NCBI GenBank assembly: GCA_002307295.1
Contig: DBTY01000052.1
Location: 50,265-114,264, forward strand
Direction: 5' to 3'
DNA length: 64,000 nt
Source: Ignavibacteriales bacterium UBA1304
GTDB taxonomy: Bacteria; Bacteroidota; Ignavibacteria; Ignavibacteriales; Ignavibacteriaceae
The notes beneath the pieces were generated by a model. The model saw only the letters and a list, made by a program, of their open reading frames with translations, made no database searches and was not told the origin of the DNA. How positions within the stretch are numbered: position 1 is the stretch's first letter; each line of letters opens with the position of its first letter. Positions 9,149 through 18,142 of this stretch are shown piece after piece. The position numbers and the translations under genes were made by a program.

Positions 9149-10584
9149 TTATTAATTGCAGATATTTTTAACGTCCATGCATACTTGCATGGAGGATTGT
9201 TACGCGCAGACGCAGGAATAATTATTTTGCAGCCATTGTCTGTCTTTTGCCAATTTAGTTTTTCTCCTGTCCCCAGTAATTCAATTGTGGAATTATCGGG
9301 CAGAAGGAATTTATTTAAAGTAATATTTTCTGGGAGTGTCTTTTCGTCTTCATCAGCCAGATAAATTGCATATGTCGTTTTGTCCTGTAGCTGAGTGAAA
9401 CAAACTTTCCTTTCTCTGTAAGGCAGTACAGGGCGCGAGTTGTAAATTGCCTGGCTGTTTACTTTCATCCATTTACTTATTTCATTTAAACGGTCGTAAG
9501 CCTCTTCTTCGTAATCGCCATTAGCAGTTGGCGCCGCGTTAAGCAATAGGTTTCCGCCTTTAGCTACAATATCAATTAATAAATGTATAAGCGTTCTTGC
9601 AGGCTTATATTCCAAGCCCGGCTCATACGACCAGCTTGGCGTCATTGGGATACATGTTTCCCAGGGATATGGGAGAGTTTTATCAGGAACCTGGTTTTCA
9701 GGCGTGAGATAATTCTGTTGCGGGCCGGGAACAGCCCTATCAACTACAATTATACCCGGTTGTTTTGCTCTTGCGTTTTTTGCAATCAGCGGCATGTTTA
9801 TATCCTGATTCTGAATGCGGTGAATATTAGCGCTAGAAATTTTTCTTTCTTCTTCAATTTCGTTTTCCGTATAGCTGCGCACCCAGCATCCATCGAACCA
9901 GAGTATATCAATCTTGCCGTAATCGCTCATAAGTTCGTCTATCTGGTTATGCGTAAACTCAACAAACTTTTGCCAGCGATCGGAATGTTTTATAATATCA
10001 TAATTTGCATTGCGATCTGGCGTTGCAAAATTTTTCCACCAGAAATAATCTGAATGCCAATCTGGTTTTGAAAAATATGCGCCTATCATAAATCCTTTTT
10101 TCCTGAATTCATCGAATATCTCTTTTGCGATATTTGCTTTTGTATTTGAATGAAACGGACATTCGTCGTCTGTAACTTTATAATTGGTAAATTTAGAATC
10201 ATACATGCAAAAACCATCATGATGTTTGGTAGTAAACACTACGTATTTCATTCCTGCTTTGTCTGCAGCTTCTGCCCATTTTGCCGGATTAAAATTTACG
10301 GGATTAAAAGTCTTCTTTAATCCTTCATATTGCTTTTTGTATTCGGTATAGTCCTCAATTTTCCTTTTACACCAGTCTTCATCTTCAGAACAGAGCGACC
10401 ACGATTCTACAATTCCCCATTGGCTTGACGGAGCCCAATGCATCAGCAGGCCAAATTTATAGTTTTGCCATTCTTCTAATTTATTTAGAACAAGCGGGTC
10501 GGTTTCCGGGTAGTATTCCTTTAACGCTTTATCAATTTCAACTGCGCCTGCGTGTAATGATTCTTTTTTTTCTGTTTCGCTCAT
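9145..10584 (-). CDS. GH29 alpha-L-fucosidase, compact form without visible signal peptide
   Basis: Second retaining alpha-L-fucosidase of the operon, 479 residues, consisting of the catalytic barrel and a small beta-sandwich. Motifs are LLMHWAPSSQWG, TTKHHDGFCMYDS and ILWFDGCWVRSY, with D231 as nucleophile. Late in the barrel, GGNLLLNAAPTANGDY is typical of the family. The N-terminus (MSETEKKESLHAGAVEID) is polar, so unlike its neighbours it is predicted to be cytoplasmic, unless exported by another route. It lies 18 bp after the GH2 gene, and its stop overlaps the next gene's possible GTG start. A different location and sequence from the neighbouring GH29 suggest different fucosyl linkages or action on imported oligosaccharides. 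Confidence 0.92.
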   Translation of the reverse strand: MSETEKKESLHAGAVEIDKALKEYYPETDPLVLNKLEEWQNYKFGLLMHWAPSSQWGIVESWSLCSEDEDWCKRKIEDYTEYKKQYEGLKKTFNPVNFNPAKWAEAADKAGMKYVVFTTKHHDGFCMYDSKFTNYKVTDDECPFHSNTKANIAKEIFDEFRKKGFMIGAYFSKPDWHSDYFWWKNFATPDRNANYDIIKHSDRWQKFVEFTHNQIDELMSDYGKIDILWFDGCWVRSYTENEIEEERKISSANIHRIQNQDINMPLIAKNARAKQPGIIVVDRAVPGPQQNYLTPENQVPDKTLPYPWETCIPMTPSWSYEPGLEYKPARTLIHLLIDIVAKGGNLLLNAAPTANGDYEEEAYDRLNEISKWMKVNSQAIYNSRPVLPYRERKVCFTQLQDKTTYAIYLADEDEKTLPENITLNKFLLPDNSTIELLGTGEKLNWQKTDNGCKIIIPASARNNPPCKYAWTLKISAINK

Positions 10585-10602
10585 ATTTGTAATTCCGGTT
10601 TA

Positions 10603-13446
10603 CTAATTAAATAATTCTTTAATTTTTTCTATTTGAATTTCCTGCGCTGGATTAAATGAAACGCTATGCATATATTTAATAATACTGAAAGTTAGCTGCT
10701 TAGCTTCCGGACGCTTTTCCGCATCTGTCAATAAGTCTATTCCGGAAATTATTATTTTCCCTTTGCCAACCTTTGCTTCAATAATTAATCCCAATGGACG
10801 GTTTGTAAACCAGTCGTCAATAATCCGAACAACCGGCTGAATATTGCTTCCAAGCTCGTTTAAGAAAATTGCATTTGAATGACTCATTGCGTCATACCAT
10901 TGGTAATTACTGTGGTATTGCGTAGGGAATTCTTTTAACAATGGATTTTTAGGATCGCATAAAATACACAGCGTGTGAGGCGGTTGTTTTAACGTCCAGG
11001 CTGTATTCCAAAAGATGCTTGAGAAGCCGACTGCAACGTCGCCCCCTTTTTCTTTTTTAACGCTTCCTTTTACAGGAGTAAGAAGAACCTTCCCTCCGTT
11101 ATTAAGAAAATTAATTGTCTCATCGTCTAGCTGACGTACAATTTTAATATCGGAACTAAAAATGGATTCGGAATTTTCATATGGATAAACCCAGAAGTCC
11201 CATTTATTGTTAAATGTTCCCACGCTTACTACAAGCGTATACATGGCGGGAGCTTTTAGTCCTGATAATGGATAACGGATGGAGCCTAATTTAATACCGT
11301 TATCAACTGGTATAGTTGTTTTTGCAAGCGAACCGTTAGCAACTATGTTTCCGGCTTCGTCTGTAATTTTCCATTCAGGAATTACTCCGTTTAAAGCCAC
11401 AGGGCCGAAATGAGAAACTTCCACTGTCGCAACAAAATCTTCAGCAGAGTTGAAAATAAATTTTGACAAACGCGCAAGCGGAACGGTTGTATTACAAAAT
11501 TGTTTGTATTCATCTGGCGTTACATATCCCTTTGAATCCCAGAATGGATCTAACACGCCGATTAACGCCGTGCCTTGTCCGGGGAAATCATGCAGGTCAA
11601 GCAGCTGAAATCCGCCCAATCCTTTTGTGCGGAGAGCCGCTTCAATTTCGGCTTTATAACATAAGACCTGCAATTTACCTGAAGCGATCAAAAAGCTATC
11701 TGCAAGCTGCGCCATTCCATTATCGGCTAAAGTCTGTTTAAATATTTCAAAATTGTTTGCGCGTAAAACTCCGTCATATTTTTTTATTTCCTTAAAGTTT
11801 GGATAGACGCACCATTGACCAATTTCATGACTGATGACAGGCTTTCCTCTCCATTCAATAATATTATGCCAGTCGTAGTTTGAGCTTGGCGGCTGACTGT
11901 TTATTATACTGGTTAAGCCGGCTCCCCAAAGCTGAATACGCGGCTCGTACATGCTATGAAAATCGTTTACCTCAAGAGCGGGCCAGCCTGATGCGCTTGA
12001 ATACAGTCTGCGGTTATCTTTCTTTTTCCAGTGAGAAACAAAACCAGTAAGGTAACTTTGATGGTTAACTCCGTCTGGCTCGTTGCCGTATAGTAAAAAG
12101 CAAAATGAAGGATGGTTGCCGAACGCTTTTACAATCCTTTCGCTTTCGTCATAAATGTATTGATCAATTGGTTTGCCGTCGCCAAGGGACGAGCCCTGAT
12201 TTGCCCAGGAAGAACATTCCACATACAAATATACTCCAGCTTTATCAGCCGCAATAAAAGCGGCTTCCGGCGGGCACCAGGAATGAAACCGCATATGATT
12301 CAGTCCGTAGCTTTTGCAGGTATTAAAAATTCTTGTCCATTCGTTTACGTCAACTGGAGGATAGCCGGTTTTAGGAAATACTGCGCATTCAAGCGTTCCG
12401 CGCAAAAAGGTTAATTTGTCGTTAACAGTAAATTGAGTCTTTTTTGTGCCAAGCTTTCTTAGGCCAAATATTTCCTCTTTAGCGTCGTAAATGTTTTTGG
12501 CGGAGAGTTTACAAGTCAGGTTATATAAATTCGGATTAAATTCGTCCCAAAGCAAAGCCTTATCGCCCATCTCATAATCAATTGTAATTGTATTAGCGCC
12601 AGGTATTAACTCAACTTCATTATTATATTCTTTAAATAAATGGCCATCTGCTGTTTTATCTTCCGACTTTGCCTGTATTGATAAATTTACTTTTTGTTTC
12701 TCTTCGGTTAAATTGATTATCTGAAATTCAACAGAGACTTTTTTATTTATGATATCCGGAAAAATTCTGATATCGCCAAAATGAATTCTATCTCTTGCAG
12801 TAAGAGACATCTCGCCGATGATTCCATTCCAGTTTGTTTGCGAATGCTCCGTAAGGCTGCTTGAATTAGCTCCGGGATTTATGTCTTTGATCCTGTTATC
12901 AACGCATACAGTAATTGTATGATCGCCTGGAACTAATTTACCTGTTAAGTCAAATATATGCGGCGCGCTTAAAGCGTTCTGAGTTCCTATAAAGTTATCG
13001 TCGATCCACAACGCAGACTGCCAGTGGCAGCGTTCAAAGAAAAGCTCTACCGATTTATCTTTCCAGTTTTTAGGGATTGTTATTTTTCGTTTGTACCAGG
13101 CGGCGCCATAGTAATTTTTATTTGGCTGGAGCCAAAAAGGAATTTTGAAGTTGTCCGCTTTGCGGTATTTTTCATATTGAGGTTCTTTGAAAAACGATGA
13201 ATCAAGTATATTGCCAGTCCATTTTGTTGCAAGGGAAATATCATATCCTTTCCCGTTTTCCGCCATAGAACCGGGGAGATTTACCGTTTCGTCAAACGAT
13301 TTGGAAAACCACTTTTCCTGCGTTCCTTTATCGAGCGAATCAATAGCAAATTGCCATTTGCCGCTTAACTGAATTTCTTCCTGCGCATTCAATACGGAAC
13401 AGGAAAGCAATACCAAAATTAGAAGGGTAGAGTATGTTTTTTTCAT
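10603..13446 (-). CDS. GH2 family glycoside hydrolase (beta-galactosidase-like), secreted
   Basis: A 947-residue retaining beta-glycosidase with a clear signal peptide (MKKTYSTLLILVLLSCSVLNAQ). Order: N-terminal sugar-binding jelly roll (about 25-225), immunoglobulin-like domain (225-330), TIM barrel (330-650), then a C-terminal part resembling the class-I glutamine-amidotransferase-like fold of some GH2 enzymes (NNGGKVLLTPVKG to KGKIIISGIDLL). The acid/base is E456 in YGNEPDG and the nucleophile E541 in SHEIGQW. Family 2 covers beta-galactosidase, beta-mannosidase and beta-glucuronidase, and sequence alone does not settle the choice. In an operon with fucosidases and hexosaminidase, removal of terminal beta-galactose is most plausible. 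It lies 56 bp after the GH20 gene and 18 bp before GH29. Confidence 0.88.
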   Translation of the reverse strand: MKKTYSTLLILVLLSCSVLNAQEEIQLSGKWQFAIDSLDKGTQEKWFSKSFDETVNLPGSMAENGKGYDISLATKWTGNILDSSFFKEPQYEKYRKADNFKIPFWLQPNKNYYGAAWYKRKITIPKNWKDKSVELFFERCHWQSALWIDDNFIGTQNALSAPHIFDLTGKLVPGDHTITVCVDNRIKDINPGANSSSLTEHSQTNWNGIIGEMSLTARDRIHFGDIRIFPDIINKKVSVEFQIINLTEEKQKVNLSIQAKSEDKTADGHLFKEYNNEVELIPGANTITIDYEMGDKALLWDEFNPNLYNLTCKLSAKNIYDAKEEIFGLRKLGTKKTQFTVNDKLTFLRGTLECAVFPKTGYPPVDVNEWTRIFNTCKSYGLNHMRFHSWCPPEAAFIAADKAGVYLYVECSSWANQGSSLGDGKPIDQYIYDESERIVKAFGNHPSFCFLLYGNEPDGVNHQSYLTGFVSHWKKKDNRRLYSSASGWPALEVNDFHSMYEPRIQLWGAGLTSIINSQPPSSNYDWHNIIEWRGKPVISHEIGQWCVYPNFKEIKKYDGVLRANNFEIFKQTLADNGMAQLADSFLIASGKLQVLCYKAEIEAALRTKGLGGFQLLDLHDFPGQGTALIGVLDPFWDSKGYVTPDEYKQFCNTTVPLARLSKFIFNSAEDFVATVEVSHFGPVALNGVIPEWKITDEAGNIVANGSLAKTTIPVDNGIKLGSIRYPLSGLKAPAMYTLVVSVGTFNNKWDFWVYPYENSESIFSSDIKIVRQLDDETINFLNNGGKVLLTPVKGSVKKEKGGDVAVGFSSIFWNTAWTLKQPPHTLCILCDPKNPLLKEFPTQYHSNYQWYDAMSHSNAIFLNELGSNIQPVVRIIDDWFTNRPLGLIIEAKVGKGKIIISGIDLLTDAEKRPEAKQLTFSIIKYMHSVSFNPAQEIQIEKIKELFN

Positions 13447-13502
13447 AGTAATTCAAATTTATTAAATAAATAAATGATTTGTTTTATATTTACTAAGACG
13501 CA

Positions 13503-15761
13503 TTATTTAACTACTATTTCATCAATGAACAACCATGATTTTTCTCCTTTATACGGATGCCAGTCAGGGCAAACTTTAAGGCTCTCCGCTTTAACTTTTA
13601 TATATCGCGCGGATTTATTTTTAAAGAGAGCTGGGAATTCTTTAAGGATAATCTCTGAATTTTTTTGAGGGACGTCATTCATAATGGTTTGGGAATCATT
13701 AAAATTAACGCCGTCATTTGAAAGCGAGGCTTCAACTTTATTTGGCAGAAAAACCCAGGAGTTCGAGTTTAATAGGAAGCGCGGAGAAACTTCAGAAACT
13801 TCTTTTGTTTCGCCTAAATCTATTACGCATTCAAAATCAACTCCTTCAAAACCCTGCCATGAGCCGTCATGGAAGTTATCCGTTCCTCGTACCCCGTCTA
13901 TCAAACCGTTTTCGCCTCCGGCTCTGTATCTTTCATCATATTTATTAACTAAAGTAATTTTGGAATTAAGAGCTTTATGAAAATCAAACGATAAAGTAGT
14001 CCGTTTGCCAATAAAATGGTTTTCTCTAAACGCGGCTATTTTTACGATAGTCGTTTTGTTTATTTTAATTGGCTCTGAATATAATATCGAAGTTGTATCG
14101 GCGTCGCTTCCGTCTATTGTATAGCGGACGTCAATCCCTGCCTGACCTTTTGAAATTGTAAGTAAAAATTCTTTTTTTGCATTGTCATAAGCAGAAGATG
14201 TTGTGATCACTTTTGTTTCACGGCCATATTTAATTCCGCGCGCATCTAAATCTTTATAAGCTGTTTGGACGCGTGAATAAAACTCGTCGTAATTCTTATT
14301 CTGTGGATTATTCCAAAATACCTCGGCAAGAGCTAATATTCTTGGGAAAAGTTTACTGTCGACAGTTTCCTGCGGAGCCCGTTCCGTCCATAAATTGGCT
14401 TCGCCGCCAAGCACAAATTTCTTTTCCTTGGCCGTTAAATCATCAGGAGCAGGTTTAAAAGAATACGCAATGCGCAAATCAAGGTCTTCCGGATCTTCAT
14501 TAAGATAAGTATGCGAAGCCGGAGAACAAATAGTATAATGCCCAAGTTTAACTGCGTCAATTGTTCCCTGAAAACTTCGCCATGACTGAACTACCATTCC
14601 CGGCGCCAGCCCTCCCTGTAAAACTTCATCCCAGCCAATTACTGTTTTGCCTTTTGAAGCAAGATAACCAGCAATTCGTTTAGTAAAATAGCCTTGTAAT
14701 GCGTGTTCGTCTTTTAATCCTTCTGCTTTAATTCTAGCCTGGCATTTGGGGCATTCTTTCCATCTGTCTTTAGGCGCTTCGTCGCCCCCAATATGTATGT
14801 ATTTGCCTGGGAACAATGCAGTAACTTCATCTAAAACGTCCTGCAAAAAATAGAAGGTTGAATCGTTTCCTGCGCAATAAATATCCTTCATTACTCCCCA
14901 CATAATCGTTACTTCAAATGGGCCGCCTGTGCATGAATATTCAGGGTAAGCTGCAAGCGAAGCAAGCGTATGCCCCGGCATCTCAATTTCCGGAACTATG
15001 TTTATATATCTTTCTTGCGCATAAGCTACTACTTCTTTAATATCTTCCTGAGTATAAAATCCGCCATATAGGGAACCGTCGGCTTCTTTACGCCATGCGC
15101 CAACCTGTGTCAGTTTTGGATATCTTTTTATTTCGATGCGCCATCCCTGATCTTCTACAAGTCTCCAGTGAAATGTGTTGAGTTTATAGTAAGCCAATAT
15201 ATCAATATAACGTTTGATAAAGTCTTTGCTCATAAAATGACGGCAGCAATCTAAGTGCAATCCCCGCCAGCTAAATTGAGGTTTGTCAGAAATCAGACAA
15301 CAAGGAATTTCAATTGATCCGTTTTTGTCTGCTTTTACAGAGGCAGGAATTAGCTGAAATAAAGTCTGCATTCCTCTAAACAAACCTTCTTCGTCTGACG
15401 CGGTAATTTCAATTTTATTCCTGGATACTGATAATTGATAAGCTTCTTTATTCGATCCTGCAGACTGATCATTAATTTTAAAAATTATTTGCAAATGCGA
15501 GCTGCCAGTTAAGTTAGATTTAAGCTCTAATCCGGTAAAGGACTTAATTTGTGCTATAAAATAGCTTTTAAGCTTATCGCTTTGACTAATAATTGATGTT
15601 TTATCTGATAGTAAAACGTTGCCCTGCAGCCATTCGACTTTTTCTGGAAAAGGTATCAGATTTTTTCCTTTGTCGTTAAAGCCGTTTTCGAAAGCAAGTA
15701 AACCAGAGAAACTAAAGCCAATAGAAATTAAAAAAGAGAGGAGAAATGTTTTAAGTGGCAT
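13503..15761 (-). CDS. GH20 beta-N-acetylhexosaminidase with C-terminal carbohydrate-binding-like modules, secreted
   Basis: Exo-hydrolase removing terminal beta-GlcNAc or GalNAc by substrate-assisted catalysis. The ATG at 15761 is chosen because AAGGA lies just before it; an in-frame TTG at 15776 has no such site. The product has 752 residues: signal peptide (MPLKTFLLSFLISIGFSFSG), a GH20b N-terminal domain, a catalytic barrel beginning SWRGLHLDCCRHFM, and the catalytic Asp-Glu pair in HIGGDEAPKDRW (about residues 327-328). After the barrel come a CHB_HEX_C-like beta domain (YTIDGSDADTTS) and a discoidin-like module ending WLFIDEIVVK, homologous to the tails of the GH29 and GH92 enzymes. It is first in the five-gene operon and faces a symporter across a divergent promoter region. 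Confidence 0.94.
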   Translation of the reverse strand: MPLKTFLLSFLISIGFSFSGLLAFENGFNDKGKNLIPFPEKVEWLQGNVLLSDKTSIISQSDKLKSYFIAQIKSFTGLELKSNLTGSSHLQIIFKINDQSAGSNKEAYQLSVSRNKIEITASDEEGLFRGMQTLFQLIPASVKADKNGSIEIPCCLISDKPQFSWRGLHLDCCRHFMSKDFIKRYIDILAYYKLNTFHWRLVEDQGWRIEIKRYPKLTQVGAWRKEADGSLYGGFYTQEDIKEVVAYAQERYINIVPEIEMPGHTLASLAAYPEYSCTGGPFEVTIMWGVMKDIYCAGNDSTFYFLQDVLDEVTALFPGKYIHIGGDEAPKDRWKECPKCQARIKAEGLKDEHALQGYFTKRIAGYLASKGKTVIGWDEVLQGGLAPGMVVQSWRSFQGTIDAVKLGHYTICSPASHTYLNEDPEDLDLRIAYSFKPAPDDLTAKEKKFVLGGEANLWTERAPQETVDSKLFPRILALAEVFWNNPQNKNYDEFYSRVQTAYKDLDARGIKYGRETKVITTSSAYDNAKKEFLLTISKGQAGIDVRYTIDGSDADTTSILYSEPIKINKTTIVKIAAFRENHFIGKRTTLSFDFHKALNSKITLVNKYDERYRAGGENGLIDGVRGTDNFHDGSWQGFEGVDFECVIDLGETKEVSEVSPRFLLNSNSWVFLPNKVEASLSNDGVNFNDSQTIMNDVPQKNSEIILKEFPALFKNKSARYIKVKAESLKVCPDWHPYKGEKSWLFIDEIVVK

Positions 15762-16154
15762 AAGAATCCTTATCAAATTAAATTCAATTCAATTAAATTA
15801 ATATTTAGCTTAAAAAGAACCGTAATAATTTTATTAAAAAATATTCTAACGCATCTGAATATACGGAAAAAAAATAAAAAAGCGCAATTGTTGCTAAAAT
15901 TTAAAAAATCAAAGCAAAATTGATTTTGATTATGATAATATATTTACTATTTTTTGCCAAGAGCTCGCGTTTATTTTTATAAAATAAAAACTTACTGAAA
16001 AATGTATCATTTGAAAGAAAAAAGGAAAGCATAAAAAAAGGACCTGGACAATAATAAAAAATACTGTTTAAGAGGTTTATTTCGGAAATGACTTTACATG
16101 TAAAACCTTCTACAGCAAATAATTAATTTCGACATAAAATTCAAAAGGACGCTT
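15762..16154. promoter_or_regulatory. Divergent promoter region between the GH20 operon and the symporter operon
   Basis: This 393-bp AT-rich gap separates two divergent glycan operons and must hold both promoters. It includes a perfect 12-bp palindrome, TTTACATGTAAA at 16093-16104, about 50 bp before the symporter start. It also has an imperfect AT palindrome around 15971-15990 with TTTTATAAAA at its centre. Either could be a regulator's operator, for example for the ROK protein encoded 7.5 kb downstream. I could not assign -10/-35 elements with confidence. No ORF or RNA gene is evident. Confidence 0.4.
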
Positions 16155-18104
16155 ATGAACTTAACGCTTATTGATTGGTTAATTGTAGTATTTTGTGTAG
16201 GAGTGCTCTTTTATGGGGTACATTTAAGCAAGAAATATGTAAAGAGCGTAGTGGATTTCCTTTCTGCCGGTAGAACTGCCGGAAGATATATGATTACGGT
16301 CTCTCAAGGGATGGCGGCTATTGGAGCCATTACAATAGTAGGCCAGTGGGAAATGAATTATGTCGCTGGTTTTGCGCTCAGATGGTGGGAATTTACCATG
16401 GCTGTAGTCCTTCTTGTTATGACAGTATCCGGGTGGGTGATATATAGATTCAGGCAGACAAGGGCGTTAACAATCGCTCAGTTTTTAGAGATTCGTTACA
16501 GTAAAAATTTCAGAATTTTTGCAGGCATACTGGCATTTGTTTCCGGTCTGCTTAATTTTGGAATTTTCCCGGCTGTAAGCGCGAGGTTTATTATTTATTT
16601 TTGCGGATTTCCGCTTTACTTTCCGCTGTTTGGCATAAACATTTCAACATTCCCAATCGTGATGGCTGGATTTTTACTCGTCTCGCTTTATTTCGTTTTT
16701 TCAGGCGGACAAATTGCAGTTATAATCACAGAGTTTATACAGGGAATATTCTCGAATATAACATTTCTTGTTATTATTATTTACTGTTTGTTTTATGTTA
16801 ATTGGGATCAGGTTTTTCAGGCTGTAAACGCCGCGCCTGCTAATGCGTCGTTGATTAATCCATACAAGACGAGCGCTGTTCCCGATTTTAACTTATGGTA
16901 TTTCTTAATCAGCGTTGTAGGCGTAATTTATGTTAAATTGTCCTGGCAGGGTTCCCAAGGGTTTAACTCATCCGCTAAAAGCGCTCACGAAGCAAAGATG
17001 GGGGAAGTGCTCGGAAATCTTCGCGATATTCCAAGATGGCTTTTCCTTGTTTTAATTCCCGTTATAGCCTATACTATTTTACACCATTCAGATTTTGCAA
17101 ATCTTGCAGCCGGAGTCAACCAAACCTTGACGGGCGTAGGCAATAAGGCAATTCAAAGTCAGTTAAGGATACCGCTTGTGCTTTCCAAGATGCTGCCAGT
17201 CGGCGTAATGGGCGCGTTTATGGCTGTAATGTTAATGGCTACAATCGGCACGCATAATTCCTACATGCATTCATGGGGGAGCATTTTTATTCAGGATATT
17301 ATTATGCCGTTCAGGAAAAAACCATTTGAACCCGGGCAGCATTTGAAAGTGCTCCGTTTATCAATTTTAGGCGTTTGCATTTTTATTTTTACATTTAGCC
17401 TTTTATTCCCGATGACTGATTATATTTTTCTATATTTTGCAATTACAGCCGCAATATTTGTTGGAGGATCCGGCGCAGTAATTATAGGCGGATTATATTG
17501 GAAAAGAGGAACGACCTGGGGCGCGTGGAGCGCTTTAATTGTAGGATCAGTCGTATCGGTCGCTGGAATAATTCTTCAGCAGGTTTATCCAAGTCTTCCA
17601 ATTAATGGTCAGTACTATTGGGGAATTTCGATGGGAGTTTCTTCAATAGTCTATATATTAGTATCATTATTAGGTAAAAAACAAAATTTCAATATGGACA
17701 AAATGCTCCACCGCGGTCAGTATGCAAGTAAAGAAGACGCTATAATTATTGACGCAGTTCCGGTTAAGGGTTTTAAAATGCTTGGCATGGGGAAGGAATT
17801 TACGCGCGGAGATAAGTTTATTTATATTGCCGCTTATAGCTGGACTTTCATTTGGATAGCCGTATTTATAATAGGCACTATTTTTAATCTTTCGGGCGAT
17901 GTGCCTAATTCTTCCTGGATGGCGTTCTGGAAAGCATTTGTGATGATTAACCTTTCTGTTTCTATTATTGTGATAATTTGGTTTGCAATTGGAGGAATAA
18001 GAGATTTTAAAGATATGCTTTACAGATTAAAAACGATGGTTCGCGATCATGACGATGATGGAACTGTTAAGCAGGAAGCTAATGAAGACGCAGGTATTAA
18101 ATAA
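16155..18104 (+). CDS. Sodium:solute symporter family protein
   Basis: Inner-membrane Na+-coupled transporter of the SSS family, 649 residues with about 14 hydrophobic segments beginning IDWLIVVFCVGVLFYGVHLS. The family's early motif is visible in DFLSAGRTAGRYMITVSQG and ITIVGQWEMNYVAGFALRWW. A cytoplasmic insert and a charged C-terminus (VRDHDDDGTVKQEANE) follow the last helices. A ribosome-binding site AAAAGGA precedes the ATG. It heads the + strand group symporter, hydrolase, GH92, ROK regulator. Members next to glycoside hydrolases in Bacteroidota import mono- or disaccharides, and the cytoplasmic phosphorylases farther downstream suggest a GlcNAc- or mannose-containing oligosaccharide. 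That substrate is inference. Confidence 0.88.
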   Translation: MNLTLIDWLIVVFCVGVLFYGVHLSKKYVKSVVDFLSAGRTAGRYMITVSQGMAAIGAITIVGQWEMNYVAGFALRWWEFTMAVVLLVMTVSGWVIYRFRQTRALTIAQFLEIRYSKNFRIFAGILAFVSGLLNFGIFPAVSARFIIYFCGFPLYFPLFGINISTFPIVMAGFLLVSLYFVFSGGQIAVIITEFIQGIFSNITFLVIIIYCLFYVNWDQVFQAVNAAPANASLINPYKTSAVPDFNLWYFLISVVGVIYVKLSWQGSQGFNSSAKSAHEAKMGEVLGNLRDIPRWLFLVLIPVIAYTILHHSDFANLAAGVNQTLTGVGNKAIQSQLRIPLVLSKMLPVGVMGAFMAVMLMATIGTHNSYMHSWGSIFIQDIIMPFRKKPFEPGQHLKVLRLSILGVCIFIFTFSLLFPMTDYIFLYFAITAAIFVGGSGAVIIGGLYWKRGTTWGAWSALIVGSVVSVAGIILQQVYPSLPINGQYYWGISMGVSSIVYILVSLLGKKQNFNMDKMLHRGQYASKEDAIIIDAVPVKGFKMLGMGKEFTRGDKFIYIAAYSWTFIWIAVFIIGTIFNLSGDVPNSSWMAFWKAFVMINLSVSIIVIIWFAIGGIRDFKDMLYRLKTMVRDHDDDGTVKQEANEDAGIK

Positions 18105-18142
18105 CTATTAATAAAAAATTGTTAAGCTTTAAGGAGAATTTT

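Noticed and set aside
9583..10053. 156-codon open frame on + inside the GH29 gene
   Set aside because: Antisense to a well-supported catalytic domain, with low-complexity, frame-shadow composition and no ribosome-binding site.
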